64,000 bases of DNA from DASUAS01 sp963750045 (GCA_963750045.1 CAVVPD010000007.1:620001-684000), one strand, 5' to 3'. Counted from the stretch's first letter, positions 19,498-30,708 are shown. Numbers and translations are program-made. The notes: generated by a model from the sequence alone, not told the origin.

Positions 19498-19524
19498 ACG
19501 AGCGACACGAGCGACACGAGCGAC
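19498..19524 (+). repeat. Three perfect 9-bp tandem repeats between coxM and coxS
   Basis: ACGAGCGAC occurs three times without a gap in the 50-base spacer between the coxM stop and the coxS ribosome site. It may set spacing or mRNA structure in the leader of coxS, or simply be slippage-prone sequence. Confidence 0.7.
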
Positions 19525-19542
19525 CAGAGGAGGAGCAGCATC

Positions 19543-20030
19543 GTGGAGATCACCGTCACGGTGAACGGCACCGACTACACCCACGACGTCGAGCCCCGCA
19601 CGCTCCTCGTCGACTTCATCCGCAGCCACGCGGGGCTCACCGGAACCCACGTCGGCTGCGACACCACCAGTTGCGGCGCGTGCACGGTGCTGGTCGACGG
19701 CACGCCGATGAAGTCGTGCACGATGTTCGCGGTGCAGGCCGACGGCCATTCGCTCACGACCGTCGAGGGGCTGAGCAACGCCGGCATCCCGGGAGTCATG
19801 CAGGCCGCGTTCAAGGAGGCGCACGGCCTCCAGTGCGGGTTCTGCACGCCGGGGATGATGCTCGTCGGCGTCGCGCTGCTCGAGCAGAACCCGGATCCCA
19901 CCGACGACGAGGTGCGCTGGGCCATCTCCGGCAACATCTGCCGCTGCACCGGCTACATGAACATCGTCAAGGCCATCCGCGCCGCGGCCGCCGACACCGC
20001 GGCCGCTGCGGCCACCGCAGGAGCGTCGTC

Positions 20031-20034
<4 letters not shown>
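19543..20034 (+). CDS. coxS: Aerobic CO dehydrogenase small (2Fe-2S) subunit
   Basis: A 163-residue iron-sulfur subunit. The plant-ferredoxin-type cluster ligands are Cys39, Cys44, Cys47 and Cys59 (GCDTTSCGACTV, KSC). The second cluster ligands are Cys98, Cys101, Cys133 and Cys135 (QCGFCTPGM, NICRCTGYM). Both [2Fe-2S] sites are therefore complete. The GTG start is fixed by a strong AGAGGAGGAG site. The C-terminal 20 residues are alanine-rich, beyond the usual family end. Its stop overlaps the ATG of the large subunit (ATGA), so the two are translationally coupled. Confidence 0.92.
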
Positions 20035-22404
<2,370 letters not shown>

Positions 22405-22413
22405 CACCGTCCC

Positions 22414-23370
22414 GTGGACGCCGACGTGCTCGCCGCCGCGGTCGAGCTGACGCGGGCCCGTCACCCGTTCGCGCTGGCCACGGTCGTGTGGCGCCGGGCG
22501 CCGAGCTCGGGGCACATCGGCTCGAAGGGCGTCGTGCTGGGCGACGGCACCGTGCGCGGGTGGCTCGGCGGCGCGTGCGCCGAGCCCACGGTGGTGCGGG
22601 AGGCGCTGGCAGCCATGGGCGACGGCGCGGCGCGGCTGCTGTTCCTCGGCTCGCCCGAGGAGTTGGCGGCGCACGAGCACGACGAGATGCTCACGATCCC
22701 GATGGCCTGTGAGAGCGAGGGCGCGATGGAGATCTACCTGGAGCCGTTCCTCCCCGCGCCGCAGGTGGTGGTGTTCGGCCGCTCGCCCGCGGTGCACGCG
22801 CTCACGGTGCAGGCCCGCGCGCTGGGGTGGGACGTCGCGGTGATCGACGACGGGGGCGTCGCGAGCGAGCACCCGCACCCCGAGCTGGTGCGCACCACCC
22901 TCGACCTGACCGGGCTCGGCATCGGGCCGTCAACCGCGATCGTCGTGGCCACCCAGGGCCACTACGACGACCTCGCGTTGCGGGTTGCGCTCGACACCGA
23001 CGCCGGCTACCTCGGCGTGGTCGCGGCGGAGAAGCGCGCGTCGGCGCTGCTCGAGCTGCTGCGCGAGCAGGGGCTCGACGACGAGCAGCTGGCGCGGATC
23101 CACGCGCCGGCGGGGCTGGACCTCGGGCCGGTCGACAACGCCGAGATCGCAGTGGCGGTGCTCGCCGACCTGGTGGCACGACGGGCCGCGGGCCAGATGC
23201 GGGCGGCGGCGACGGCGCCGCCGCGGGAGGCCGTCGACCCGGTGTGCGGCATGACCGTGTTCGTCGACCGGGCGAAGTACCACACCGTGCACGCGGGCGG
23301 CGACTACTGGTTCTGCGCGCCCGGGTGCCTGCACGCGTTCGAGGGCGATCCGACCGCGTACGTCAGCTGA
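22414..23370 (+). CDS. XdhC/CoxF-type maturation protein with C-terminal YHS domain
   Basis: A 318-residue protein. Residues ~10-95 are the XdhC/CoxI N-terminal domain (SSGHIGSKGVVLGDG, GWLGGACAEP) and ~105-235 the Rossmann-like XdhC C-terminal domain (VVVFGRSPAVHALTVQARALGWDVAVID). XdhC proteins bind molybdenum cofactor and help insert the sulfurated form into hydroxylases. The last ~45 residues are a YHS domain: DPVCGMTVFVDRAKYH, then FCAPGCLHAFEGDP, whose cysteines resemble heavy-metal sites. That metal-binding tail beside a copper-dependent enzyme suggests a part in metal delivery, which is inference. The GTG start lies ten bases after coxL, so it is probably in the cox operon. Confidence 0.85.
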   Translation: MDADVLAAAVELTRARHPFALATVVWRRAPSSGHIGSKGVVLGDGTVRGWLGGACAEPTVVREALAAMGDGAARLLFLGSPEELAAHEHDEMLTIPMACESEGAMEIYLEPFLPAPQVVVFGRSPAVHALTVQARALGWDVAVIDDGGVASEHPHPELVRTTLDLTGLGIGPSTAIVVATQGHYDDLALRVALDTDAGYLGVVAAEKRASALLELLREQGLDDEQLARIHAPAGLDLGPVDNAEIAVAVLADLVARRAAGQMRAAATAPPREAVDPVCGMTVFVDRAKYHTVHAGGDYWFCAPGCLHAFEGDPTAYVS

Positions 23371-23372
23371 CG

Positions 23373-23385
23373 CTCCCTGCGGGAG
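23373..23385 (+). terminator. Possible hairpin after the cox operon
   Basis: CTCCC-TGC-GGGAG forms a short GC hairpin two bases after the stop of the XdhC/YHS gene. There is no T-run, as is common in actinobacteria, so a terminator role is only suggested by position. Confidence 0.3.
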
Positions 23386-23412
23386 AACCGGCACGACTGA
23401 CGCGCCGGCGGC

Positions 23413-23553
23413 CGTCAGAGCCGGACGGCTGCGACCACGACCCCGACCACGGCGACCACGAGCGTCATCATCTTCCAGGTCTGCGCGCGGATCTCGCGGG
23501 TGAGCGCTTCGAGCCGACCCTCGACGCGATCGAAGCTGACCGCGAAACCGTCC
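23413..23553 (-). CDS. Possible small membrane-anchored protein, start unclear
   Basis: A minus-strand frame reads an amphipathic, charged segment (RVEGRLEALTREIRAQTWK) followed by a hydrophobic anchor (MMTLVVAVVGVVVAAVRL) and a stop at 23413. The frame is open to about 23586, but no ATG or GTG precedes the helix. A CTG at 23553 is the only near-start, so either the start is lost to a base error or the gene is a remnant. The heptad-like helix plus tail anchor resembles small accessory proteins that stick to membranes. The rest of the 335-base gap between the cox operon and the next gene shows nothing recognisable. Confidence 0.35.
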
Positions 23554-23705
23554 AGCCGAACGTCGACCGCATGCGAACGCCGGTTCGATCAGCAACGGGA
23601 ATCCACGGCGCTGACTCGCGGGCGCCGGCGCGGGACGTTCGGCCCTGGGTGAGAGGCCGGCGGTGCGCCAGCATGGAGGACCGGTTCCCCGACGAGGAGA
23701 CGACG

Positions 23706-24797
23706 ATGGCAGCAGCCCACCTCCAGCTCCGAGATCTCGCCAGGTTGCGCGCACCCCGCGCGTACCCCGCGGTGACGATCCTCACCCCGACGCAGCGTGA
23801 GCTGCCGGGGAACGGGGAGGATCCCCTCCGGCTGCGCGACCTGGCCGACGAGGCGACGAAGCGCCTGGAGGGCGAGCTCGGGAAGCGGGGCGCGGCCGAC
23901 GTCGTGCACGGCATCCGGGACGCCGTCGCGGCGGTGGACTGGAACCACCCGACCGACGGCCTGGCGATCTTCGTCGCGCCCGGCGAGTCGCGCGTGCTGC
24001 AACTCCCGTTCGCGGTCCCGGCGCGGGTCGCGGTCGAACCCCGGTTCATGACCCGCGACCTGCTCCGCGGGGTCGAGCGCAGCCCCCGCTACCGGGTGCT
24101 CGTGCTGGGTGAGCAGCCGACCCGGCTCTTCACGGGCCAGGGATCGGCGCTCGAGGAGCACACGGGCGACGGGTTCCCCGTCGCGTTCGACCGTGTGCGA
24201 GGGGAGCCCGCGGGACACCACGACTTCCCGAAGCGCAACGCGATCGACGAGGCGGAGCACACCGCGTTCTTCCGGGAGGTCGACCACGCGCTGAAGGCCG
24301 TGGCCGACGCCGACCCGGCGCCGCTCGTCGTCAGCGGCCCCGAACGCGACCTCGCGTTCTTCGACGAGGTGACCAACCACGGCTCGTCCATCGTCGGGCA
24401 GGTGCACGGGAACTACGAGAACGCCGGCGTGCGTGAGCTCGCCGAGCTCGCGGTGCCCCTGATCGACGCGTACGCCACCGCGCAGCGGGCCGCCGCGATC
24501 ACCGAGCTGGACGACGCGGTCGGCACCGGCACGGCGCTCGTCGGCATCGAGGCGGCGTGGAGCGCGGCCCGTGACGGGCGGGGGCAGATCCTGTTCCTGG
24601 AGGACGACTACGTGTACCCGGCGCGCGAGGTCGACGGCGGGCTCGAGCCCGCGGGCGACGCGAGCGCGCCCGGGGTGATCGACGACGCCGCCGACGAGCT
24701 CATCGACGTCGTGCTCGACAAGAGCGGCGAGGTCGTCATCGTCGACCCCGGCAAGCTCGGCGCGCACGGCCCGGTCGCGCTGCGCCTGCGCTTCTGA
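23706..24797 (+). CDS. baeRF3-like release-factor-related protein
   Basis: A 363-residue protein resembling the baeRF (bacterial archaeo-eukaryotic release factor) family 3. The order is an N-terminal alpha/beta domain (AVTILTPTQRELPGNGEDP, then WNHPTDGLAIFVAPG), a middle RNase H-like domain (RYRVLVLGEQPTRLFTG) and a C-terminal L7Ae-like domain (GQILFLEDDYVYPARE, ending DKSGEVVIVDPGKL). Roles in ribosome rescue or hibernation have been proposed for this superfamily, but the family-3 function is unknown. The start ATG follows GAGGAGACGACG. It stands alone between the cox operon and a convergent TPP enzyme gene. Confidence 0.75.
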   Translation: MAAAHLQLRDLARLRAPRAYPAVTILTPTQRELPGNGEDPLRLRDLADEATKRLEGELGKRGAADVVHGIRDAVAAVDWNHPTDGLAIFVAPGESRVLQLPFAVPARVAVEPRFMTRDLLRGVERSPRYRVLVLGEQPTRLFTGQGSALEEHTGDGFPVAFDRVRGEPAGHHDFPKRNAIDEAEHTAFFREVDHALKAVADADPAPLVVSGPERDLAFFDEVTNHGSSIVGQVHGNYENAGVRELAELAVPLIDAYATAQRAAAITELDDAVGTGTALVGIEAAWSAARDGRGQILFLEDDYVYPAREVDGGLEPAGDASAPGVIDDAADELIDVVLDKSGEVVIVDPGKLGAHGPVALRLRF

Positions 24798-24839
24798 GGA
24801 CCCCACCGGAACGGCCGCGGCCGGGACGCGACGCCCGCG

Positions 24840-26399
24840 CTAGGGAACGATGGACGGGACGACGGCCTCGACGAGCGACGGCCCCGGGGTCGCGAGCGCA
24901 CGACCGAGCTGCTGGTTGAACTCCTCGGCGGTGCTCGCGCGCGTCGCGGGCACGCCCATGCCGTGGGCGAGGGCGACGAAGTCGAGGTCGGGCCGATGGA
25001 GGTCGAGCATGGCCTTCGCGCGCGGTCCCGCACCCTCGGCGCCGACCCGGCCGAGCTCCATGTTGAGCACGGCGTACGAACCGTTGTTGCACAGGATCGT
25101 CGTGACGTCGAGGCCCTCGCGGGCCATGGTCCACAACGCCTGCACGGTGTACATCGCGCTGCCGTCCGATTCGAGCGCGACCACCCGCCGGTCGGGACAC
25201 GCCGTCGCGGCACCGACGGCCACCGGCAATCCCTGGCCGATCGCCCCGCCGGTCAGGCACAGCCAGTCGTGCGGTGGGGCGCCGGCGGTGAATCCGGCGG
25301 CGAACAGGCCCGACGTGTTGCCTTCGTCGGACACGATCGCGCCCTCGGGGAGCAGCGCACCGAGCGCGGCGCAGACCGCCTCGGCCGTGAGCGGACCCGT
25401 GCGCAGCTCCGGCCGCGCGAGCGGCTGGCGTGCCGCGGGTGCGCGGGGCGCGCCCACGGCGTCGGCGAGCGCGGCCAGGGCGGCGGGCACGTCGTCGGAT
25501 GGTCCGGCGAGGGTGTGGATCTCGCAGCCGTCGGGCGCCAGCCAGCTCGCGGTGTCGGGGTAGGCGAAGAACGAGACCGGCGCCCGGGCGTCGACGAGCA
25601 CCAGGTGGCGCGCCCCGTCGAGTTGGCTCGCCGCGAATTCGGCGAGATAGGCGATGCGGTCGACCTCCACCCGCCCGGCACCCCGTTCGATCCGCGCCGG
25701 GAACGTCTCGCACCACAGCCGGGCACCCGTGGCGTCCGCGATCGAGCGGGCCAGCGCCGATGCCGCATCCCGGCAGGCGGTCCCGCCGACGAGCAGCACC
25801 GCCGGTTCGCCCGACCGCAGCACCTCGGCGACGGCGCGGACGACATCGTCGTCGACCGTCGTGCGCCGAGGCGGGGGCTTCGGCATCGCCGGTGCAGCGC
25901 CGTCGCCCCACGAGACGTCGGCGGGCAGCACGAGGGTCGCCACCTGACCGGGCGGGCCGAACGCGGCTGCGACGGTGTCGGCCGCGTCGTTGCCGACCTC
26001 ACCGGTCCCGGCCGACCAGCGGATGAAGCGCGAGACGTTGCGGGCGACCGTGTCGATGTCGGACTCGAGCTGCGCGTCGTACTGCTTGTGGTAGGTCGCG
26101 TGGTCGCCGACGATGTTGACGAGTGGGGTCCGGGCCTTGCGTGCGTTGTGCAGGTTGGCGAGCCCGTTGCCGAGACCGGGCCCGAGGTGCAGCAGGGTCG
26201 CGGCCGGTCGGTCGGCCATGCGACCGAAGCCGTCGGCGGCGCCGGTCGCCACCCCTTCGAAGAGGGTGAGCACGCCCCGCATCTCGGGGACGGCGTCGAG
26301 GGCGGCGACGAACTGCATCTCCGAGGTGCCGGGATTCATGAAGCAGGTGTCGACGCCGCACGCGACCAGCGTGCGGATGAGTGCCTGCGCGCCGTTCAC
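24840..26399 (-). CDS. Thiamine-diphosphate enzyme, acetolactate synthase large-subunit type
   Basis: A 519-residue ThDP enzyme with the three usual domains: N-terminal Pyr domain (GVDTCFMNPGTSEM, with the catalytic glutamate in LFEGVATGAADGFGR), a middle domain (residues ~190-330) and a C-terminal PP domain with the cofactor motif SDGSAMYT...CNN. The subfamily with this motif is annotated as acetolactate synthase or benzoylformate-decarboxylase-like; the real substrate is not known. No regulatory small subunit lies nearby, which argues against biosynthetic acetolactate synthase. Its stop side faces the baeRF3-like gene. It overlaps the FAD oxidase by four bases, the oxidase being downstream on the same transcript order reversed: the oxidase is upstream, at higher coordinates. 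Confidence 0.88.
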   Translation of the reverse strand: MNGAQALIRTLVACGVDTCFMNPGTSEMQFVAALDAVPEMRGVLTLFEGVATGAADGFGRMADRPAATLLHLGPGLGNGLANLHNARKARTPLVNIVGDHATYHKQYDAQLESDIDTVARNVSRFIRWSAGTGEVGNDAADTVAAAFGPPGQVATLVLPADVSWGDGAAPAMPKPPPRRTTVDDDVVRAVAEVLRSGEPAVLLVGGTACRDAASALARSIADATGARLWCETFPARIERGAGRVEVDRIAYLAEFAASQLDGARHLVLVDARAPVSFFAYPDTASWLAPDGCEIHTLAGPSDDVPAALAALADAVGAPRAPAARQPLARPELRTGPLTAEAVCAALGALLPEGAIVSDEGNTSGLFAAGFTAGAPPHDWLCLTGGAIGQGLPVAVGAATACPDRRVVALESDGSAMYTVQALWTMAREGLDVTTILCNNGSYAVLNMELGRVGAEGAGPRAKAMLDLHRPDLDFVALAHGMGVPATRASTAEEFNQQLGRALATPGPSLVEAVVPSIVP

Positions 26400-27787
26400 G
26401 GTCCGTCCTCGCCCACGTCGAAGATGGTGCCCGGGTTGAGGATGCCGTGCGGATCGAACGCGATCTTGATCCGGCGCATCAGGGCCAGCTTCGCGGGGTC
26501 TTCGAGCTCGGCGACGTACATCTTCTTCTCGGTGCCGATGCCGTGTTCGCCCGAGATCGCGCCGCCCAGCGCCATGCCCGCGACGAAGACGGCGTGGATC
26601 AGCTCCTGGCGCGCGGCGGTGTCCGGCTCGAACACCGACAGGTGGACGTTGCCGTCACCGGCGTGCCCACAGCCCACGACGAGTGATCCGCGCACCTGCG
26701 CGAGGTCGGCGACCGCGGCCAGGTACTGCGGGATCGATGCTCGGGGCACGACCATGTCGATGATGTCGTCGGCGCCGGCCGCCTTGGCGGTCCAGAACGC
26801 CCGCTCACGCGCCTCGATCAACTGCGCCCCCGACGACGACGGAAGCACGTAGACGTCGAGCGCGCCGAGGTCGGCGAGGAGGATCGCGAGCTCTTCGGTG
26901 TCCTCGTCGAGGCGGTCGTCGCGCCGGTCCTCGAGCACGACCACGAGGTACGCGAGCGCCTGCGCCTTCACCGCCGGGGCGACGCCGAGCTCGACCCCGT
27001 GGCCGGTCGTGATCGCGTCCATCGTGATCACGTCGATGTACTCGACGAGCAGCGGCGCGAGACCGCTCGCGACGATCTTCGGGACCGCCGCGGTCACGTC
27101 GCCCAGGGTCGCGAACGGTGCGAGGACGGTCTGCGCGAACGCGGGTCGCGGGGAGAGCCGGAGGATCGCCTCGGTGACGAGCGCGAGCGTTCCCTCGGAT
27201 CCGACGATGAGCTGCGTGAGGTCGTAGCCGGTCGTCGCCTTCACGAACTTGCCGCCGGTGCGGATCACCTCACCGGTGCCGAGCACCGCTTCGAGGCCGA
27301 GGACCTGGTGACGGGTCACGCCGTACTTCACGGCGCGCATCCCACCCGCGTTGGTCGCGACGTTGCCGCCGAGGCTCGCGGAGCTCTCGCCCGGGAAGAC
27401 GGGGTACACGAGACCGTGCGGGCGCACGGCCTGGTCGAGCTGGTCGAGGGTGACGCCCGGTTGCACGACCGCGACGTGGTTGTCGAGGTCGATCTCGGTG
27501 ATCTCGTTCATGCGCTCGAACGCCACGACGACGCCGCCCTCCACAGGGATGCACGCGCCGGAGAGCCCCGTGCCCGAGCCTCGTGCCGTGAGCGGGACGC
27601 CGGCACCGACCGCGAGCTCGACCACGCGCGCGACCTCCGCCGTCGTCGCCGGCCGTACGACGGCGAGCGGGCGCCGCGCGACCGCGGTCAGGGCCTCGTC
27701 GTGGGTGAAGTCGTCGTGGATCGCCTCACCGGCCGAGACCGCGCCGGGGCCGACGACGTCAACGAGTGCCTCGACGATGTCGGACAT
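26396..27787 (-). CDS. FAD-linked oxidase, glycolate oxidase subunit D-like
   Basis: A 463-residue flavoprotein of the GlcD/D-lactate dehydrogenase family (VAO fold). The PCMH FAD-binding domain spans residues ~40-220, with LTARGSGTGLSGACIP, PGESSASLGGNVATNAGG and VGSEGTLALVTEA; the C-terminal cap ends with CGHAGDGNVHLS and GAISGEHGIGTEKK, the flavin and substrate-site motifs of the family. It would oxidise a 2-hydroxy acid. The ATG start (MSDIVEA) is chosen because the open frame upstream is not protein-like. It is the first gene of a two-gene unit with the ThDP enzyme, overlapping by four bases, so one may make a 2-oxo acid that the other uses. Confidence 0.9.
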   Translation of the reverse strand: MSDIVEALVDVVGPGAVSAGEAIHDDFTHDEALTAVARRPLAVVRPATTAEVARVVELAVGAGVPLTARGSGTGLSGACIPVEGGVVVAFERMNEITEIDLDNHVAVVQPGVTLDQLDQAVRPHGLVYPVFPGESSASLGGNVATNAGGMRAVKYGVTRHQVLGLEAVLGTGEVIRTGGKFVKATTGYDLTQLIVGSEGTLALVTEAILRLSPRPAFAQTVLAPFATLGDVTAAVPKIVASGLAPLLVEYIDVITMDAITTGHGVELGVAPAVKAQALAYLVVVLEDRRDDRLDEDTEELAILLADLGALDVYVLPSSSGAQLIEARERAFWTAKAAGADDIIDMVVPRASIPQYLAAVADLAQVRGSLVVGCGHAGDGNVHLSVFEPDTAARQELIHAVFVAGMALGGAISGEHGIGTEKKMYVAELEDPAKLALMRRIKIAFDPHGILNPGTIFDVGEDGP

Positions 27788-27902
27788 GCCCGCACGATCG
27801 TCGCCGCGAGTCGAGGAGTCAAGGCCGGTCAACCCGTACGTCGACGACCTGAGGGACCTTCGGCTCTGTCGCCGAGCGCCCGCGGGGGTATAGGTAGGGG
27901 AC

Positions 27903-28997
27903 ATGGGCCGACACGGGCACCCACTCCTGATCCGGTTGGCCCTGCTGTCGCTCATCGTCACGGCGTTGTCGATGGGTTCGCCGAGCGTGTTCGCGCGCCC
28001 GAGCACCCGCGCGAAGAGTCGGAGGAGGTCGGCGGCGGCGGCGAGCCCGTTGTCGCCCGGCTCCGATCCGTCCGTGCTGCCCGGCCCGGTGCTGATCGCC
28101 GACGAGGGCAACAACCGGCTGATCGAGGTGAACCCGCGCGGCCACATCATCTGGCGGTTCCCGCGCGCCGCCGACACCGCCAAGGGCCAGACCTTGCCCA
28201 AGCCCGACGACGCCTTCTTCACCCCCGATCACAAGCACGTGATCGCCACCCAGGAAGAGAACTTCACGCTCAGCCTGATCGACATCGCCAAGCACCGGGT
28301 CGTGTGGTCCTACGGCACCGCAGGCGTCGAGGGATCCGGCCCGAACCAGCTCTGGAACCCCGACGACGCGCTGGTGCTGAAGAACGGTGACGTGCTCACC
28401 GCCGACATCAAGAACTGCCGCCTGCTCGTGATCGCCAAGGGAACCCACGCCCCCGCGCAGACGTTCGGGCGGACCGGTGCGTGCGTGCACAATCCGCCAC
28501 AACAGTTCGGCAGCCCCAACGGCGCCTTCCCGATGCGCAACGGCCATCTCCTCGTGACGGAGATCAACGGCGACTGGGTCGACGAGATGGACCTCACCGG
28601 CACCGTCTTCGCAGCCGTGCATCCACCCGGGATCGACTACCCGTCCGACACCAACGAGGTGAAGCCCGGGACCTACCTCACCGTCGACTACTCGTCACCC
28701 GGCACCATCGAGACCTTCGACGCCCAGGGCGCGCTCCTCTGGCGGTACGCACCGACGGGCGCCGACGCCCTCGACCATCCGTCCATCGCCAAGGCGCTCC
28801 CCAACGGAGACATCATCGCCACCGACGACCACAACCACCGGGTCATCGTCGTCGACCCGCGCACCAACCGCATCGTCTGGCAGTACGGGCACCTCGGAAC
28901 TCCGGGTGACACCGCCGGCTTCCTCGACGGTCCCGACGGTCTCGACGTCGCCCCACCCCATTCGATCAGCAACCTCCTGACCACATCGAAGCCCTGA
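27903..28997 (+). CDS. Secreted beta-propeller protein (PQQ/NHL-like repeats)
   Basis: A 364-residue exported protein. An N-terminal signal peptide is clear (LLIRLALLSLIVTALSMGSPSVFA). The rest is built of about six similar blades: VLIADEGNNRLIEVNPRG-type, then VVWSYGTAG, DVLTADIKNCRLLVI, HLLVTEINGDWVDEMD, TYLTVDYSSPGTIETFD, DIIATDDHNHRVIVVD. The repeated D-x-x-N-x-R and W-x-Y-G ends are typical of propellers that act as binding scaffolds or esterases. The function is unknown. It has its own gene unit, with a hairpin after the stop. Confidence 0.8.
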   Translation: MGRHGHPLLIRLALLSLIVTALSMGSPSVFARPSTRAKSRRRSAAAASPLSPGSDPSVLPGPVLIADEGNNRLIEVNPRGHIIWRFPRAADTAKGQTLPKPDDAFFTPDHKHVIATQEENFTLSLIDIAKHRVVWSYGTAGVEGSGPNQLWNPDDALVLKNGDVLTADIKNCRLLVIAKGTHAPAQTFGRTGACVHNPPQQFGSPNGAFPMRNGHLLVTEINGDWVDEMDLTGTVFAAVHPPGIDYPSDTNEVKPGTYLTVDYSSPGTIETFDAQGALLWRYAPTGADALDHPSIAKALPNGDIIATDDHNHRVIVVDPRTNRIVWQYGHLGTPGDTAGFLDGPDGLDVAPPHSISNLLTTSKP

Positions 28998-29013
28998 CCA
29001 CGGTCCCGCGCAC

Positions 29014-29032
29014 CCACCCGGATCACGGGTGG
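29014..29032 (+). terminator. Hairpin after the beta-propeller gene
   Basis: CCACCCG-GATCA-CGGGTGG is a perfect 7-bp stem 17 bases after the stop of the propeller gene and 28 bases before the next start. It lacks a T-run. Its place between two co-directional genes suits a terminator or attenuator. Confidence 0.4.
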
Positions 29033-29059
29033 AGCGGGCCGGAGAGAGGAACCGAGCTC

Positions 29060-29536
29060 ATGACCGACGAGACGAACACGCTGACGGGGGCGAGCTACAT
29101 CGAGCAGGAGCTCTACACGCACCTGACCGAGCACGTGCAGAACGAACGGGAGGTCCTCGAGCGCTACGCCGCCGCCGCCGACGCGACCTACTCGCATGCG
29201 CTGACCTACCTGGTCAAGCTCCTCATCGACGACGAGCGCCGTCACCACATGCTGTTCAACGAGCTCGCCGACTCACTGCGCCACGACGCCGAGTTCCACA
29301 GCGGAGATCCTGCGATCCCCCGTCTGGACTTCGATCGGGTCGACGGCACCGCGGTCCGCGAGCTGACCGACGAGCTCGTGGAGCGGGAGCTCCAGGACAA
29401 GAAGGAGCTCAAGAAGCTGCAGAAGGAGCTCCGCGACACCAAGGACACGACGCTCTGGTCCCTCCTGGTCGAGCTCATGCAGCGCGACACGGAGAAGCAC
29501 ATCGCGATGCTCCACTTCGTCCAGCACCACACGTAG
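29060..29536 (+). CDS. Small ferritin-like helical bundle protein
   Basis: A 158-residue, nearly all-helical protein. Four helices carry carboxylate and histidine pairs spaced as in di-iron bundles: NEREVLERYAAA, DDERRHHMLFNELAD, ELVERELQDKKEL and LMQRDTEKHIAMLHF. The E..E..ExxH layout resembles rubrerythrin and ferritin-like proteins, but lacks the rubredoxin domain. Iron binding is an inference. Very rich in charged residues, cytosolic. The ATG start follows a GAGAGAGGAACC site. It lies 62 bases after the propeller gene and 62 bases before the nitronate monooxygenase-like gene. Confidence 0.7.
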   Translation: MTDETNTLTGASYIEQELYTHLTEHVQNEREVLERYAAAADATYSHALTYLVKLLIDDERRHHMLFNELADSLRHDAEFHSGDPAIPRLDFDRVDGTAVRELTDELVERELQDKKELKKLQKELRDTKDTTLWSLLVELMQRDTEKHIAMLHFVQHHT

Positions 29537-29598
29537 GAGCGTCGTCGGTCCCCCCTGCCCTACCGTGGCGCCAGCAGTCCACGTCTTTGGAGGATGCG

Positions 29599-30708
29599 AT
29601 GCGAACCCCGCTGTGTGACGCGTTCGGGATCGAATATCCGATCTTCGCCTTCACCCACTGCCGCGACGTCGTGGCGGCGGTCAGCAAGGCCGGGGGGCTC
29701 GGGGTGCTGGGCGCGGTGGGCTTCAGCCCCGGGCAGCTCGAGATCGAGCTCGACTGGATCGACGAGCACGTGGGCGGCAAGCCCTACGGCGTCGACACCG
29801 TGATGCCCCAGAAGGCGGTCGACGTGCACGGCGGTAACCCGGAGGAGCTCCTGGCGCAGATCCGCTCGATGATCGACGCCAACCACTGGCGCTACGTCGA
29901 CGAGCTCATGGAGCGCTTCGACCTGCCGTCGCTGCCCGAGGGCGAGAAGGCGGGCGGAGTGCTGGGCTGGACCGACGACGTCGCGCACCAGCAGGTGGAG
30001 ATCGCGCTCGCGCACCCGATCGCGTTGATCGCGAACGCGCTCGGGTCGCCACCGAAGGACGTGATCGACCAGGCCCACGCGCACGGCGTGAAGGTCGCCG
30101 CGCTCGCGGGCAAGGCGGTGCACGCGCAGCGCCACGTGAACAACGGCGTCGACATCGTCGTCGCCCAGGGCTACGAGGCGGGCGGGCACACCGGCGAGAT
30201 CTCCACCATGGTGCTCGTGCCGGAGGTGGTCGACGCGGTCGCGCCCGTGCCGGTGCTCGCCGCCGGCGGCATCGGAACCGGCCGGCAGATCGCGGCGGCG
30301 CTGGCCCTTGGGGCCCAAGGCGTGTGGCTCGGCTCGCTGTGGCTCACCACCGCCGAGAGCGGCGCGAACCCTGCCGTGCTCCAGGCGTACCTCGAGGCGA
30401 CGTCGGCCGACACGGTCCGGTCGCGTTGCTACACCGGCAAGCCGGCGCGGATGCTGCGCAACACGTGGACCGACGCGTGGACCGACCCCGCCGGCCCGGG
30501 CCCGCTCGGCATGCCGTTGCAGAACATCCTCACCTCGGAGGCCAACGCCCGCATCGCCCGGTCGGGTCGCAAGGACCTCCAGTTCGCGCCCGTCGGCCAG
30601 ATCGTCGGCCGGATGAACGAGGTGCGCTCCGTGCGCGACGTGATGTACCAACTGGTCGAGGAGTACATCGAGACCGTCGACCGGCTCGAGGAGGGCGCGA
30701 AGTCCTGA
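29599..30708 (+). CDS. Nitronate monooxygenase/2-nitropropane dioxygenase family FMN protein
   Basis: A 369-residue TIM-barrel flavoprotein of the NMO family. The N-terminus reads PLCDAFGIEYPIFAF, the phosphate-binding glycines lie in GGLGVLGAVG and in VLAAGGIGTGRQIAAALALGA, and the catalytic-site segment is QGYEAGGHTG, where the histidine fits the family. Members oxidise nitronates or act as FMN-dependent reductases of unknown substrates. A very good GGAGGATGCG site precedes the ATG. It sits between a ferritin-like protein and an SDR, all on the plus strand, 106 bases before the SDR. Confidence 0.9.
   Translation: MRTPLCDAFGIEYPIFAFTHCRDVVAAVSKAGGLGVLGAVGFSPGQLEIELDWIDEHVGGKPYGVDTVMPQKAVDVHGGNPEELLAQIRSMIDANHWRYVDELMERFDLPSLPEGEKAGGVLGWTDDVAHQQVEIALAHPIALIANALGSPPKDVIDQAHAHGVKVAALAGKAVHAQRHVNNGVDIVVAQGYEAGGHTGEISTMVLVPEVVDAVAPVPVLAAGGIGTGRQIAAALALGAQGVWLGSLWLTTAESGANPAVLQAYLEATSADTVRSRCYTGKPARMLRNTWTDAWTDPAGPGPLGMPLQNILTSEANARIARSGRKDLQFAPVGQIVGRMNEVRSVRDVMYQLVEEYIETVDRLEEGAKS

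Noticed and set aside
19498..19524. Start of a CRISPR array
   Set aside because: The units are 9 bases with no spacers and lie between two coupled genes. No CRISPR-like array or cas gene is seen in the window.
27788..28222. N-terminal extension of the GlcD-type oxidase
   Set aside because: The frame is open, but it is antisense to the propeller gene's signal peptide and gives a low-complexity translation; MSDIVEA matches the expected start.
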